Assembly: GCA_948473335.1 (NCBI GenBank)
Contig: CAOKXF010000004.1
Coordinates: 1-64,000, forward strand
DNA length: 64,000 bases
Origin: an uncultured Clostridium sp.
GTDB taxonomy: Bacteria; Bacillota; Clostridia; TANB77; CAG-508
Direction of reading: 5' to 3'
The notes beneath the pieces were generated by a model. It was given only the letters and a program-made list of their open reading frames with translations, was not told the DNA's origin and did no database searches. The stretch's first letter is position 1, and the number at the start of each line of letters is the position of its first letter. The translations under genes and the position numbers were made by a program. This document shows positions 10,850-19,917 of the stretch, in pieces.

Positions 10850-11027
10850 TTTTATTTAACCTCTTTTCTAAATTTTCAAGTAATGTGATAATATTTAATT
10901 TTATATTGTTAATTTTTATAGGATGGCAATTTGAATTATTTGTTTACTTGTTTTTTGTATTATATCAAAATGTCTAAAAAATAGTCAATGGTATAAAATA
11001 ATTAAAATATATTGAATACTGCTACTA

Positions 11028-11297
11028 TTAGTAAAACAGTTGAAAAAAGGAAAATATAAAAAGGAAGTAAAGAGAAGAAGAGTAATGTATGTATAAAACA
11101 AAAAAATAAAAAAACACCTTGTTTGCTAATGGGCGCATATCCGCGCCTATTAGTAAAACAGCTGAAATAAAAGGAAAATATAAAAAAGGAAGTAAAGAGA
11201 AGGAGAGCAATATATGTATAAAACAAAAAATAAAAAAAGAACACCTTGTTTGCTAATGGGCGCATATCCGCGCCCATTAGTAAAACAGTTGAAATAA
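11028..11297. repeat. Tandem repeat (~122-127 bp unit) carrying hairpin repeat copies B and C
   Basis: Two full units start at the phrase TTAGTAAAACAG at 11028 and 11150, and a third begins at 11277. Each full unit ends in the hairpin repeat also seen at 1741. Copy B is 11111-11160, with one G-T wobble in its stem. Copy C is 11241-11290, with the perfect stem CTAATGGGCGC-ATATCC-GCGCCCATTAG. The units are roughly 90% identical by eye and look like a local duplication. The gap from 10850 to 11441 has no other gene I can support strongly. Confidence 0.8.
11214..11297 (+). CDS. Possible 27-residue ORF spanning hairpin repeat copy C
   Basis: An ATG at 11214 has AAGGAG 7 bases upstream and opens 27 codons that run through the hairpin (with LLMGAYPRPLV in the middle) to TAA. 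The equivalent frame in the upstream tandem copy is broken by a one-base change in an A-run. Copy A keeps only the central residues, on the other strand. I think the RNA or DNA hairpin is the conserved object and the peptide is doubtful. Confidence 0.2.
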   Translation: MYKTKNKKRTPCLLMGAYPRPLVKQLK

Positions 11298-11379
11298 AAG
11301 AGAAACAAAGAAGTCTAGATAAAAAAGAGAGTTTATATAACGATACAAGATATATCAAGATTAAATTTAAGTAACAAAC

Positions 11380-11408
11380 TTGTAAAATTAGAAATATTCT
11401 AGTATAAT
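11380..11408 (+). promoter_or_regulatory. Promoter of the 53-residue ORF
   Basis: TTGTAA (11380-11385) and a consensus TATAAT (11403-11408) are 17 bases apart, and transcription would start near 11415, just before the AAGGAG site of the small gene. Confidence 0.6.
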
Positions 11409-11441
11409 AAATCTATCAATAAAATAAGGAGAAAAAGTAAA

Positions 11442-11603
11442 ATGAAATTTGAATTTGAAGATTTTAATATTAATGAACAAGCAGAGATAATAAATATATT
11501 AAATACATACAAGGGAAATTCACAAATACAAAATAAAAGATTTATAGGATTTAATGATGATAAAATATATAATTTTATAGAGCAAAAAGAAAACAAACAG
11601 TAG
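11442..11603 (+). CDS. Small hypothetical protein, 53 residues
   Basis: The ORF is too short to be found by length alone but is well framed. A promoter with a 17-base spacer lies upstream, AAGGAG is 10 bases before the ATG at 11442, and a TAG stop is at 11601. The product is acidic at the N-terminus (KFEFEDFNINE) and charged throughout, with no membrane segment. I do not recognise it. It is followed by short tandem repeats and then the ABC exporter operon. Confidence 0.5.
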   Translation: MKFEFEDFNINEQAEIINILNTYKGNSQIQNKRFIGFNDDKIYNFIEQKENKQ

Positions 11604-11648
11604 AATGTAGAATATAAATTATAAATGAGCAAAGAAAAATAAATAAAA

Positions 11649-11757
11649 TAATATCGATTATAGACTAACAAGAAAATAAATAATATTAATTATAGACTAA
11701 CAAGAAAATAAATAATATTAATTATAGATTAGCAAAGGAAATAAATAATAGTATATA
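11649..11757. repeat. 32-bp short tandem repeat, three copies plus a remnant
   Basis: Near-identical units (TAATATTAATTATAGACTAA plus 12 bases) start at 11649, 11681 and 11713, with a partial fourth at 11746. They fill the space between the small ORF and the ABC exporter operon, and may reflect replication slippage in the 5' leader. Confidence 0.8.
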
Positions 11758-11781
11758 AAATACATAGGAAGAGGAGAAGAA

Positions 11782-13527
11782 ATGAAAAAGGTAATAATAG
11801 AGGCGTTAAAGGGATATAAATGGCAAATACCAATACATATAATATTAATAGGAATCAATATTTATCTATTAACTATACCAGCAAAAATAATAGGAAACAT
11901 TATAGATTTATTATATGACGTAGAATTAAATAGACAAGCTATATTAAACAATACATATTATCTATTAGGATCATGTATTGTTTTGTTAGTGGTTAGAATG
12001 TGCTGGAAATATTTAGAAACTTATATATCAAGAGGAGTAGAAAGAGATATAAAAATAAAACTATTTCAAAGGTTTCTAAAACTAAAGTTGCAAAATATAC
12101 AAGATATAAAAAATGGTGAGATAATGTCATATTTTGTAAAAGACACAAATGAGATAAGAAGTACAGTATATCGAATAATAAGTCATGGAATAAGAATAGT
12201 ATTTACATTTATATTAGCAATATACCAAATGGCAAAAGGCGTAAACATATATTTAACAATAGCAGTAATGTTACCAATTATATTAGCAACAATAATAGTA
12301 ATAAAAATAAAGAAATATGTAGAGATAAGTTTTAAAAATGCACAAAACAAGTTTACAGAAATGTCAGAATACATACAAGAAAGTACAGACAGTATACGAA
12401 CAACAAAAGCATACTCATGTGAAGGAAGTCAATTAAAAGAATTCATAAGAAAAAATAAATTAGTACGTCAAAATAATAATACAGTAGACATATATTCAAA
12501 TTTATTATCTACCTGTACAAAAATATGTTTTGGAATATGCTATTCAATATCATTATTATATGGTTCAAGACTAGTATTAGATGGAAAAATTACTATTGGA
12601 GAGTTAGTAGCATTTAATGGCTATATAGGACTATTTGTTGGACCTGTAAATTGGCTACCAACACTTATATCAAGATTTAAAAGAGCACAGATTTCATATG
12701 AAAGATTAGACAAAGTATTCGCACTAGATGTAGAAAAAATAAACACAAAGAGCAATATAAAAACAGAGAGATTAGAAGGAAACATAGAAATAAAAGATTT
12801 AAGTTTCCATTACCCAGGAGTTTTGGAGAAGGCATTAGAAGATATTAATATACAAGTAGGAAAGGGAAAATCTTTAGGAATTATAGGAACCATAGGAAGT
12901 GGAAAAACAACATTAATGAATTTGATAACACGTTTATACAGCATTCCAAATGGGAAGATAGTGATAGATGGAAAAGATATAAATGATATACCAATAGAAG
13001 TTCTAAGAAGCAATATATGTTATATAACGCAAGATAATTTTCTATTTTCAACAACGTTGAAAGACAATATTAGTTTATTTAGAGAAGAATATAAAGAAGA
13101 TGATATAAAAGAAAGCACAAAAAAAGCAATAATATATGAAGATATAGAACAAATGACAAATGGACTAGATACTGTAGTAGGAGAAAGAGGAGGAGATTTG
13201 TCAGGAGGACAAAAACAAAGAATGGCAATCTCTAGAGCATTTTTAAAAAACAGCACAATATTGATATTTGATGATACATTTTCTGCATTAGACAATAAAA
13301 CATCAGAAAAATTAATTGATAATATCAAAGAATTATCGAAACAAAAAACATGTATAATTATTTCAAATAAAGTGTCAGATGTAAAGCATAGTGATACAAT
13401 TATTGTATTAGATAATGGAAGAATTATTGAAAGAGGAACACATAATGAATTAATCGATAAAAAGGGAATATATAATGAATTTTATGAACAACAGTCAACA
13501 AAAACAGAACCAAGTATTTTAACATAA
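11782..13527 (+). CDS. ABC exporter half-transporter, degenerate-site subunit
   Basis: This is an integral membrane domain (six predicted helices, residues about 15-300) fused to an ATPase domain, 581 residues, the usual size for a type IV ABC exporter half. Walker A is GTIGSGKT (about 369), the signature is LSGGQ (about 473) and Walker B is ILIFDD (about 492-497). The catalytic Glu after Walker B is replaced by Asp, and the switch His is replaced by Asn (ISNKVS, about 528). Those substitutions mark the non-hydrolysing site of a heterodimer. The next gene, 25 bases downstream, is the partner. Substrates of such pairs are usually drugs, lipids or peptides; none can be assigned here. Confidence 0.92.
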   Translation: MKKVIIEALKGYKWQIPIHIILIGINIYLLTIPAKIIGNIIDLLYDVELNRQAILNNTYYLLGSCIVLLVVRMCWKYLETYISRGVERDIKIKLFQRFLKLKLQNIQDIKNGEIMSYFVKDTNEIRSTVYRIISHGIRIVFTFILAIYQMAKGVNIYLTIAVMLPIILATIIVIKIKKYVEISFKNAQNKFTEMSEYIQESTDSIRTTKAYSCEGSQLKEFIRKNKLVRQNNNTVDIYSNLLSTCTKICFGICYSISLLYGSRLVLDGKITIGELVAFNGYIGLFVGPVNWLPTLISRFKRAQISYERLDKVFALDVEKINTKSNIKTERLEGNIEIKDLSFHYPGVLEKALEDINIQVGKGKSLGIIGTIGSGKTTLMNLITRLYSIPNGKIVIDGKDINDIPIEVLRSNICYITQDNFLFSTTLKDNISLFREEYKEDDIKESTKKAIIYEDIEQMTNGLDTVVGERGGDLSGGQKQRMAISRAFLKNSTILIFDDTFSALDNKTSEKLIDNIKELSKQKTCIIISNKVSDVKHSDTIIVLDNGRIIERGTHNELIDKKGIYNEFYEQQSTKTEPSILT

Positions 13528-13552
13528 ATAAAAAAGTAAGAGAGGGAGACAA

Positions 13553-15301
13553 ATGAAAAATCAAACCTTAAAAAGAATTGCAAAAATGTTAAAACCACAA
13601 ACAAAATCAATTGTAATAATATCAATGTTAGCAATTCTAATAAATATAGGAGAAGTAATAAAACCATATTTAATGAAATTGGTAATAGATGATTATTTGA
13701 GCAGCAATATATGGTCAAAAGGTATAATGTCAATAGGAATTATTGGAGGAATATATATTGCAATAGTTGTAATCGGAAACATATTAGATTTTGTAATAAC
13801 AACAGCAACAAGTATGATGGGAGAAAATGTAGTTTATACACTAAGAAATAAATTATATAAATATATACAATATGCAAATATACCATTCCATGATAAAACA
13901 CCGTCAGGAACATTATTTGTAAGAATAACAAGTGATGTAGAAGATATTACAACAGTATTTAAAGATGTAATAACAACAATTGTAAAAGATATTGTAATGA
14001 TAATGGCATTAGCAGTAATGATGTTAAGTTTAAACTATAAATTATCGCTTATATGCTTTTTAATAATACCATTAGTAATAGTAACTTCTGTCATTATTAC
14101 AAAGATAAGTAAAAATGTAAGGGAGTATTCAAAACATGTAAAAACAAAATTAAATATATTTTTAGCTGAATCAATATATGGAGTTAAATTAATAAAAATA
14201 TTTAATAGGCAATATGAAAAAGAAAAAGAATGTAGTAATTTATGTAATGAATTTTGGAAATCAAGAATACCAACAGCTTTTACTGAGGGAATGTTAGTCG
14301 CTTTGATGCACCTTTTTGAAAACTTAGGAGTTGCAATCATAGTATGGACTGTAGTAAATCAATTTTTAGGGATAAATTTAGCAGTGGGAGTAATATATAT
14401 GTTTGTGACATATATAAAACAGATATTTGAACCAATAAATCGTATTGTAGAAAATTTTGAAACAATACAAGAAGCTACAGTATCAATTAATAAGATATAT
14501 GATATTTTGGAACATAAAGAATATATAGAAGAATTCGAAAAAGGAATAGAATTAAAAGAAGTAAAAGGGAAGATAGAGTTCAAAAATGTATGGTTCGCAT
14601 ATGAAGAAGAAAATTGGATACTAAAAGATGTGAGTTTTACAATTGAACCAGGACAAAGTGTTGCATTAGTAGGAAGAACAGGGTCTGGAAAGACTACAAT
14701 AATAAATTTGATTAACCGTTTTTATGAAATACAAAAAGGAGAAATTTTATTAGATGGAATTAATATAAAAGATATTAATTTACGTAATTTAAGAAAAAAT
14801 ATAGGAATTATTTTACAAGATCCTTTTATATTCGCAAAAAGTATTAGAGAAAATATTGAATTAAATGAAAAATTACCAGATGAAGAAATAGAAGAGATTA
14901 TAAGATTAGCATCAGCAGAAGAATTTATAGATTCATTACCACACAGATTAGAAGAAGTGGCAAGAGAGAGAGGAAGTTCATTTTCTGCAGGGCAAAAACA
15001 ATTGTTGGCATTTGCGAGAATCTTTGCACATAATCCTGCAATTTTTATATTGGATGAAGCAACTGCAAATATAGATACAAAGACAGAAGAATCAATTCAA
15101 AACTCAATTGAAAAAATTTCTAAGGAAAAAACATCCATTTTTATAGCACATAGACTATCTACAATAGTTGGAGTCGATAAAATTATAGTACTTAGTAATG
15201 GAGAAATCATAGAACAAGGAAATCACAATGAATTAGTGAATAAAGCAGATGGATATTACAGTAAGTTATATAATGCATATTATAATAGTTTAACTGTATG
15301 A
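13553..15301 (+). CDS. ABC exporter half-transporter, catalytic-site subunit
   Basis: The partner of the preceding gene has 582 residues: a transmembrane domain (about 20-310), then an ATPase with Walker A GRTGSGKT (about 374), Walker B ILDEA with the catalytic Glu (about 499) and a switch His in AHRLS (532). Its signature is FSAGQ instead of SGGQ. In a head-to-tail dimer this altered signature faces the degenerate Walker B of the first subunit, so the two genes together make one active and one inactive ATP site. GAGGGAG precedes the ATG, and the pair forms a two-gene operon. Confidence 0.93.
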   Translation: MKNQTLKRIAKMLKPQTKSIVIISMLAILINIGEVIKPYLMKLVIDDYLSSNIWSKGIMSIGIIGGIYIAIVVIGNILDFVITTATSMMGENVVYTLRNKLYKYIQYANIPFHDKTPSGTLFVRITSDVEDITTVFKDVITTIVKDIVMIMALAVMMLSLNYKLSLICFLIIPLVIVTSVIITKISKNVREYSKHVKTKLNIFLAESIYGVKLIKIFNRQYEKEKECSNLCNEFWKSRIPTAFTEGMLVALMHLFENLGVAIIVWTVVNQFLGINLAVGVIYMFVTYIKQIFEPINRIVENFETIQEATVSINKIYDILEHKEYIEEFEKGIELKEVKGKIEFKNVWFAYEEENWILKDVSFTIEPGQSVALVGRTGSGKTTIINLINRFYEIQKGEILLDGINIKDINLRNLRKNIGIILQDPFIFAKSIRENIELNEKLPDEEIEEIIRLASAEEFIDSLPHRLEEVARERGSSFSAGQKQLLAFARIFAHNPAIFILDEATANIDTKTEESIQNSIEKISKEKTSIFIAHRLSTIVGVDKIIVLSNGEIIEQGNHNELVNKADGYYSKLYNAYYNSLTV

Positions 15302-15493
15302 TAAATAAAATATGTAGTAAGTTATAACATGTTTAAAAGACTATATAATTGCATAATTTATGAGTATTAGCAACTAAAAAGAAATATTTGAAATGATTAA
15401 AAGTTTTTGTTTCATTATCATGAAAAAGACTGCAAAACTTGACAAAACATAGAAAAAACATTAAAATAGATAAAGAGTATAAAGGAGAATAGT

Positions 15494-17512
15494 ATGTCGA
15501 GTAGTAAAAAGATGTTTGAAACATTGGTATCTAGGACAAAGATATATCTAGTGATAATATTGATTTTATTAGTGATATTATGTATAAACAATATGAATTT
15601 TATAATACCATCAATAATAGTGTATGTAATTATTATAGCATATACATATTTCGCAAACAACAAGAGAAAAAATGAAATATCAGAAAAGCTACAGGATTTA
15701 ACGTTAACAGTAGACTCAGCAGCGAAAAGTACATTAATAAATTCACCATTACCATTAATAATATTAGAAACAGATGGAAATATAATATGGAGAAGCTCCA
15801 AATTTGTAACAGAATTTGCAAATATAGATATAAACAATTATATAAATGATTTGATAATAGAAACAAGAAAAGAAATAGAAGAAAATAAGGAAGAACAAAA
15901 AAGTAAAACAATTAAAAAAGAAATAAAAATTGGAACGAAAACATATAAAATATTAGGAGAATTTGTAAAATCAAAAAATAACTTAAAGAAGAAAAAAAGC
16001 GAATATATGTTAATAATATATTTTATGGATCAAACAGAAAATATAAAATTACAAAATGAATGTAACAATTCAAAACCATGTGTAGGAATAATATCAGTAG
16101 ATAATTATGATGAAACAATGCAAAGAATAGTAACAGAGAAAAGACCAGAAGTAATAGCACAGATAGAAAAAAATATATATGAATGGATAGGCGAAACAAA
16201 TGGAATAACTATAAAACAAGAAAGAGACACATATATATGTTTATTTGAAAAAAGATATTTGGAAAGGCTTAAAGAAAACAAATTTAGTATATTAGACACA
16301 ATAAAAGAATTAGGAAATAAAGAAAAAATACAACTAACTTTAAGTATTGCAATATCAGATGAAGGAACAACAAATAGAGAAAAATATAAAAATGCAGTAG
16401 AGACTATGGACGTAATATTAGGAAGAGGTGGAGACCAAGCAGCAATTAGACAAAATGGAAGATATCAATTTTTCGGAGGAAGAGTAGAGGAAGTAGAAAA
16501 AAGAACAAAGGTAAAGGCAAGAGTAGTAGCACATGCATTAGAAAAACTGATGAGAGAAGCGGAAAATATAGTAATAATGGGTCATGCAAATCCAGATATA
16601 GATGCTGTAGGTTCAGCATTAGGAGTATACAGAATAGCAAGAGAACTAAACAAAAGGGCAAATATAGTAACAGATAAAGAGGCACCAGCAATAAAAACTT
16701 TTATAGAAGAATTGTCAAAAGAAGATGAATATGCTAATGTAGTAATTAGCAAAGAAGAAGGACAAGTTGTTACTACAGAAAATACATTGATAGTATTAGT
16801 AGATACACATAAAAAAAATTATGTAGAAGAACCAGAATTATTGAATAAGACAAGTAGAATAGTAGTTATAGATCATCATAGGAGAAGTACAGACTATGTT
16901 GATAATGCAATATTAACATTCCAAGAAGTATATGCTTCATCAGCAGCAGAATTGGTAACAGAATTAATACAATATGTAGAAGGCGGAATAGAATTGAAAA
17001 TGCTAGAGGCAGAAGGATTATATGCAGGCATCATGGTAGATACGAAGAATTTTACTTTTAAAACAGGAGTACGAACATTTGAGGCAGCTGCATATTTAAG
17101 AAAATATGGAGTAGATATAATAAAAATCAAGAAATGGTTCCAAAGCGATTTAGAAGGTTATAATAAGATTGCAGATATTGTAAAAAATGCAGAAATAATT
17201 AAAAATACAATTGCAATATCTGTGTATAAAGAACAGGATAAAGAAGTTAATTTGATGTGTGCAAAAGCAGCAGATGAATTACTTACAATAGGTAATATTA
17301 CGGCATCATTTGTTTTAGGTTTAGCAGGAGAAAAAGTTATGATAAGTGGACGCTCAATAGGAGATATAAATGTTCAGTTGATTTTAGAGAAATTAGGAGG
17401 GGGAGGTCATATAAATTTGGCAGGTGCCCAAATTGAAGGTTTATCTATTGAGGAAGTTAGAACACAATTGATTGATAAAATTAATGAGTATTTTAATGAG
17501 GAGAATAAATAA
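15494..17512 (+). CDS. gdpP: GdpP-type cyclic-di-AMP phosphodiesterase (DHH/DHHA1)
   Basis: This membrane enzyme breaks down the second messenger c-di-AMP. The domain order is canonical: two N-terminal membrane helices (about 15-55), a PAS-like region (about 75-170), a degenerate GGDEF domain (about 185-300), then a DHH domain. The DHH domain carries MGHANPDIDAVGSA (about 362), VDTH and IDHHRR (about 460). A DHHA1 domain follows with GGGGH at about 635-639. The length of 672 residues matches GdpP (about 655). AAAGGAG precedes the ATG. Unlike in bacilli, rplI and dnaB do not follow; the interrupted peroxiredoxin does, after a hairpin. Confidence 0.93.
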   Translation: MSSSKKMFETLVSRTKIYLVIILILLVILCINNMNFIIPSIIVYVIIIAYTYFANNKRKNEISEKLQDLTLTVDSAAKSTLINSPLPLIILETDGNIIWRSSKFVTEFANIDINNYINDLIIETRKEIEENKEEQKSKTIKKEIKIGTKTYKILGEFVKSKNNLKKKKSEYMLIIYFMDQTENIKLQNECNNSKPCVGIISVDNYDETMQRIVTEKRPEVIAQIEKNIYEWIGETNGITIKQERDTYICLFEKRYLERLKENKFSILDTIKELGNKEKIQLTLSIAISDEGTTNREKYKNAVETMDVILGRGGDQAAIRQNGRYQFFGGRVEEVEKRTKVKARVVAHALEKLMREAENIVIMGHANPDIDAVGSALGVYRIARELNKRANIVTDKEAPAIKTFIEELSKEDEYANVVISKEEGQVVTTENTLIVLVDTHKKNYVEEPELLNKTSRIVVIDHHRRSTDYVDNAILTFQEVYASSAAELVTELIQYVEGGIELKMLEAEGLYAGIMVDTKNFTFKTGVRTFEAAAYLRKYGVDIIKIKKWFQSDLEGYNKIADIVKNAEIIKNTIAISVYKEQDKEVNLMCAKAADELLTIGNITASFVLGLAGEKVMISGRSIGDINVQLILEKLGGGGHINLAGAQIEGLSIEEVRTQLIDKINEYFNEENK

Positions 17513-17527
17513 ATTATATTACACATA

Positions 17528-17575
17528 AAAATAAACTCTATCATATTATATACAAATATGAAAGGAGTTTATTTT
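17528..17575 (+). promoter_or_regulatory. Hairpin burying the peroxiredoxin ribosome site
   Basis: The 11-base perfect arms AAAATAAACTC (17528-17538) and GAGTTTATTTT (17565-17575) close over an inner CATATT/AATATG stem. The right arm includes most of the AAAGGAG Shine-Dalgarno site and ends one base before the ATG at 17577. It may also terminate gdpP transcripts. Confidence 0.65.
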
Positions 17576-17576
17576 T

Positions 17577-17774
17577 ATGGATTATGAATTAATGATGAAT
17601 GGAAATGTAAAGATAGGACAAATGGCACCAGAGTTTGATGCAATTACTACTATGGGACCAACTAAACTAAGCGATTATAAAGATAAATGGTTGGTATTGT
17701 TTTCACATCCAGGTGACTTTACCCCCGTCTATTCTTACAATTTGGGGAATGTTAAAAAATATGAGAATGCCTGA
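17577..17774 (+). CDS. Peroxiredoxin (AhpC/TSA, 1-Cys type), segment 1 of 3
   Basis: This is the N-terminal part of a thiol peroxidase that would reduce hydrogen peroxide and organic peroxides. Residues 1-50 read like a Prx6/AhpC-TSA protein ([23 protein letters not shown]) up to the bend just before the peroxidatic Cys. At 17718-17728 the sequence enters the shared core TTTACCCCCGT of an integrated element, and the remaining 15 codons to TGA are element DNA. The next segment resumes in frame at 24892. The ATG at 17577 has AAAGGAG upstream inside a hairpin. As it stands the product lacks its active-site Cys and is inactive unless the element excises. Confidence 0.85.
   Translation: MDYELMMNGNVKIGQMAPEFDAITTMGPTKLSDYKDKWLVLFSHPGDFTPVYSYNLGNVKKYENA
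17718..17747 (+). other. attL of element 1
   Basis: It comprises the core TTTACCCCCGT (17718-17728), then CTAT, then the right attP arm TCTTACAATTTGGGG (17733-17747). The bases to its left are peroxiredoxin coding sequence. Confidence 0.8.
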
Positions 17775-17840
17775 TATTGCCTATTGTTTTTAATGTTGAT
17801 AAGTTTATCAAATTTTGCATTATATTTGTTTTCTTTTTGC

Positions 17841-17950
17841 AAAATATGAGATATACAATAGATATCTAAAAATTTAAATAGTATATCGCTAAAAGTCACA
17901 CTTTTAGGCAGTCTGCTAGAAAAGAGATATCGCCTTAATCCTGCAAAATT
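17841..17950 (+). repeat. 110-bp direct repeat, copy 1
   Basis: It is about 90% identical by eye to 21175-21284. It contains the perfect small hairpin CTAAAAGT-CAC-ACTTTTAG and the phrase GAGATATCGCCTT. The two copies bracket both DUF4143 ATPase genes. Confidence 0.8.
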
Positions 17951-18117
17951 TTTTGTGTTGAGACAAAAGAGATATAGGACGATATATTGTTCTATAAATG
18001 TGAATATTATTGCAAAAAACGTTCCTAAAATGTGAATAAAAGTACAAAAATAATTTGAATTTTGTGTAAAAAAGTGATATACTTATATATAGATAATTAA
18101 AAAAGAAGGTGATTTAT

Positions 18118-19419
18118 TTGTATAGAGAAAGAATAGAAGATTTAAAAAAGTGGAAAATATCTAATAATAGAAAACCATTAATAATTAGAGGTGCTAGGCA
18201 AGTTGGAAAAACATGGCTTATGAAAGAATTCGGAAGAACTTGTTATGAAAAGTGTGCTTATATAAATTTCGATTATAACACTCGTATGGAAAAACTTTTT
18301 GATGAAGATTTTGATTTAGATAAAATATTACAAGGTTTAAAATTAGAATCAGGTGTAAATATTGAGCCACAAAATACTTTGATTATTTTAGATGAAATTC
18401 AAGAAAATCCAAGAGCTTTAAAAGCATTGAAGTATTTTTGTGAAAATGCAAATGAATATCATATAATATCTGCTGGTTCTTTACTAGGAGTTGCCATTCA
18501 TCAAGGTAATTCATTTCCTGTTGGAAAAGTAAACTTTTTAGATTTATATCCTTTAAGCTTTTTTGAATTTATGGAAGCAATAGGTAAAAAAGATTTTTTA
18601 GAGTTAATAAAGAAAAATGATGTAGGTTTACTTGATGTTTTTTCAAGTAAAATAAGAGAATATCTTAAACTTTATTATTATATAGGTGGAATGCCAGAAG
18701 TTGTAAATTCATACATACAAAATGATAATTTATTAGAAATACGAGAAATACAAGAAAATCTATTAGATGCTTATGAAAGAGATTTTTCAAAACATGCTCC
18801 AAGTAATATTGTACCAAGAATTAGACAATTATGGAATAATATTCCAACGCAGCTTGCCAAAGAAAATAAAAAGTTTATATATGGGCTAGTACGAGAAGGT
18901 GCTAGAGCAAGAGAATATGAAATTGCTTTATCGTGGCTTATAGATTGTGGTCTTGTATATCAGATAAATAGAGTAAATACTAGTAAAGTTCCATTGTCAG
19001 CATATCAAGATTTCAATGCCTTTAAATTATATTTATTAGATGTGGGGCTATTATCTGCTATGTCAGGAGTTGACGCTAAAACCTTACTTGAAGGAAATGC
19101 AATATTTGAAGAATTCAAAGGAAGCTTAACAGAACAATATGTTCTATGCCAATTAAAGCAATGTACAAAGTTAGACGTTTTTTATTGGACGTCAGATACA
19201 GGAAAAGCAGAAGTAGATTTTATAGTCCAAATAGGGAAAAATAATGTGCCGATAGAAGTTAAGTCAGAAGAAAATTTAAAAGCAAAAAGCTTAAAATCAT
19301 TTGTAGAAAAATATAATACAAAAGTAAATGTTAGAACATCAATGTCTGATTATAGAAAAGAAGATTGGCTTATTAATATCCCATTATATAGTATAGGAAA
19401 TATTGAAAATATAATATAA
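18118..19419 (+). CDS. ATP-binding protein, AAA_14 + DUF4143 family (1)
   Basis: A P-loop ATPase of about 433 residues. Walker A is GARQVGKTW near residue 28 and Walker B is TLIILDEIQ near 90. The C-terminal DUF4143 half has SEQ-type features: the LYLLDVGLLSAMSG motif, then EVDFIV and IEVKSEEN, which resemble a PD-(D/E)xK nuclease core. The family is common on mobile DNA, and its role is unsettled. Start choice: GAAGGTGA at 18105-18112 lies 5 bases before TTG 18118, whereas GTG 18109 overlaps that site, so TTG is preferred. The gene is framed by attL at 17718 and a degenerate copy of attL at 19434, as if it entered as its own unit. Confidence 0.82.
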   Translation: MYRERIEDLKKWKISNNRKPLIIRGARQVGKTWLMKEFGRTCYEKCAYINFDYNTRMEKLFDEDFDLDKILQGLKLESGVNIEPQNTLIILDEIQENPRALKALKYFCENANEYHIISAGSLLGVAIHQGNSFPVGKVNFLDLYPLSFFEFMEAIGKKDFLELIKKNDVGLLDVFSSKIREYLKLYYYIGGMPEVVNSYIQNDNLLEIREIQENLLDAYERDFSKHAPSNIVPRIRQLWNNIPTQLAKENKKFIYGLVREGARAREYEIALSWLIDCGLVYQINRVNTSKVPLSAYQDFNAFKLYLLDVGLLSAMSGVDAKTLLEGNAIFEEFKGSLTEQYVLCQLKQCTKLDVFYWTSDTGKAEVDFIVQIGKNNVPIEVKSEENLKAKSLKSFVEKYNTKVNVRTSMSDYRKEDWLINIPLYSIGNIENII

Positions 19420-19433
19420 ATCCCAAAGATGAG

Positions 19434-19463
19434 GACTTTACCCCGTCTATTCTTACAAATTTG
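19434..19463 (+). repeat. Degenerate second copy of the attL sequence
   Basis: GACTTTACCCC-GTCTATTCTT plus ACAAATTTG repeats the left junction at 17715-17745 with one deleted C and one inserted A. It lies 15 bases after the first ATPase stop, so about 1.7 kb is flanked by att-like direct repeats. Confidence 0.65.
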
Positions 19464-19803
19464 ATTATTGATAAGGCAAAAAATTATAATCAAGTAGTAG
19501 TTTTTAAAGATGTATATGGTATAATTGTTGAAATAGAAGGAAATAAAGTAGTTAGTATTCTTATATCACGAGTAATTAGTAGACTAGCAAAGAAAAAGAA
19601 TATACTTTATAAGTTTAAGATTGCGAATTATTGGCACTATATGTTGAGCCAAACAGAGAATATTTAAATTAAAAACAAATATAGAAAAACTCATTTTAAA
19701 AGTGTGATAACTTTTAAAAAGTTCTTTGTAAAATTGTAAAATAATGCAAAAAAGTCATTAGGAAAATGTGAAAAGCCTTGTAGTTACTAATCCATGCTTT
19801 TAT

Positions 19804-19872
19804 AAAGTTATTCCAGTATGTCGAAATAACTTTATAAAAATAAAAGTTATTTCGATACATCAAAATAACTTT
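19804..19872 (+). promoter_or_regulatory. Two tandem 30-bp dyads upstream of ATPase 2
   Basis: AAAGTTATT-N12-AATAACTTT occurs at 19804-19833 and again at 19843-19872, so the centres are 39 bases apart. The pair ends 46 bases before the start codon. The layout suggests a two-site operator for a dimeric regulator, perhaps the ATPase itself. Confidence 0.65.
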
Positions 19873-19917
19873 ACAGATATAAAATTATATGTTAAAATGC
19901 TTTTAGAGGTGAAAAAT

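Noticed and set aside
19461..19667. 68-codon open frame after the degenerate attL copy
   Set aside because: It needs a TTG start with no ribosome site, overlaps the repeat and has no recognisable features; it is probably chance or a gene remnant.
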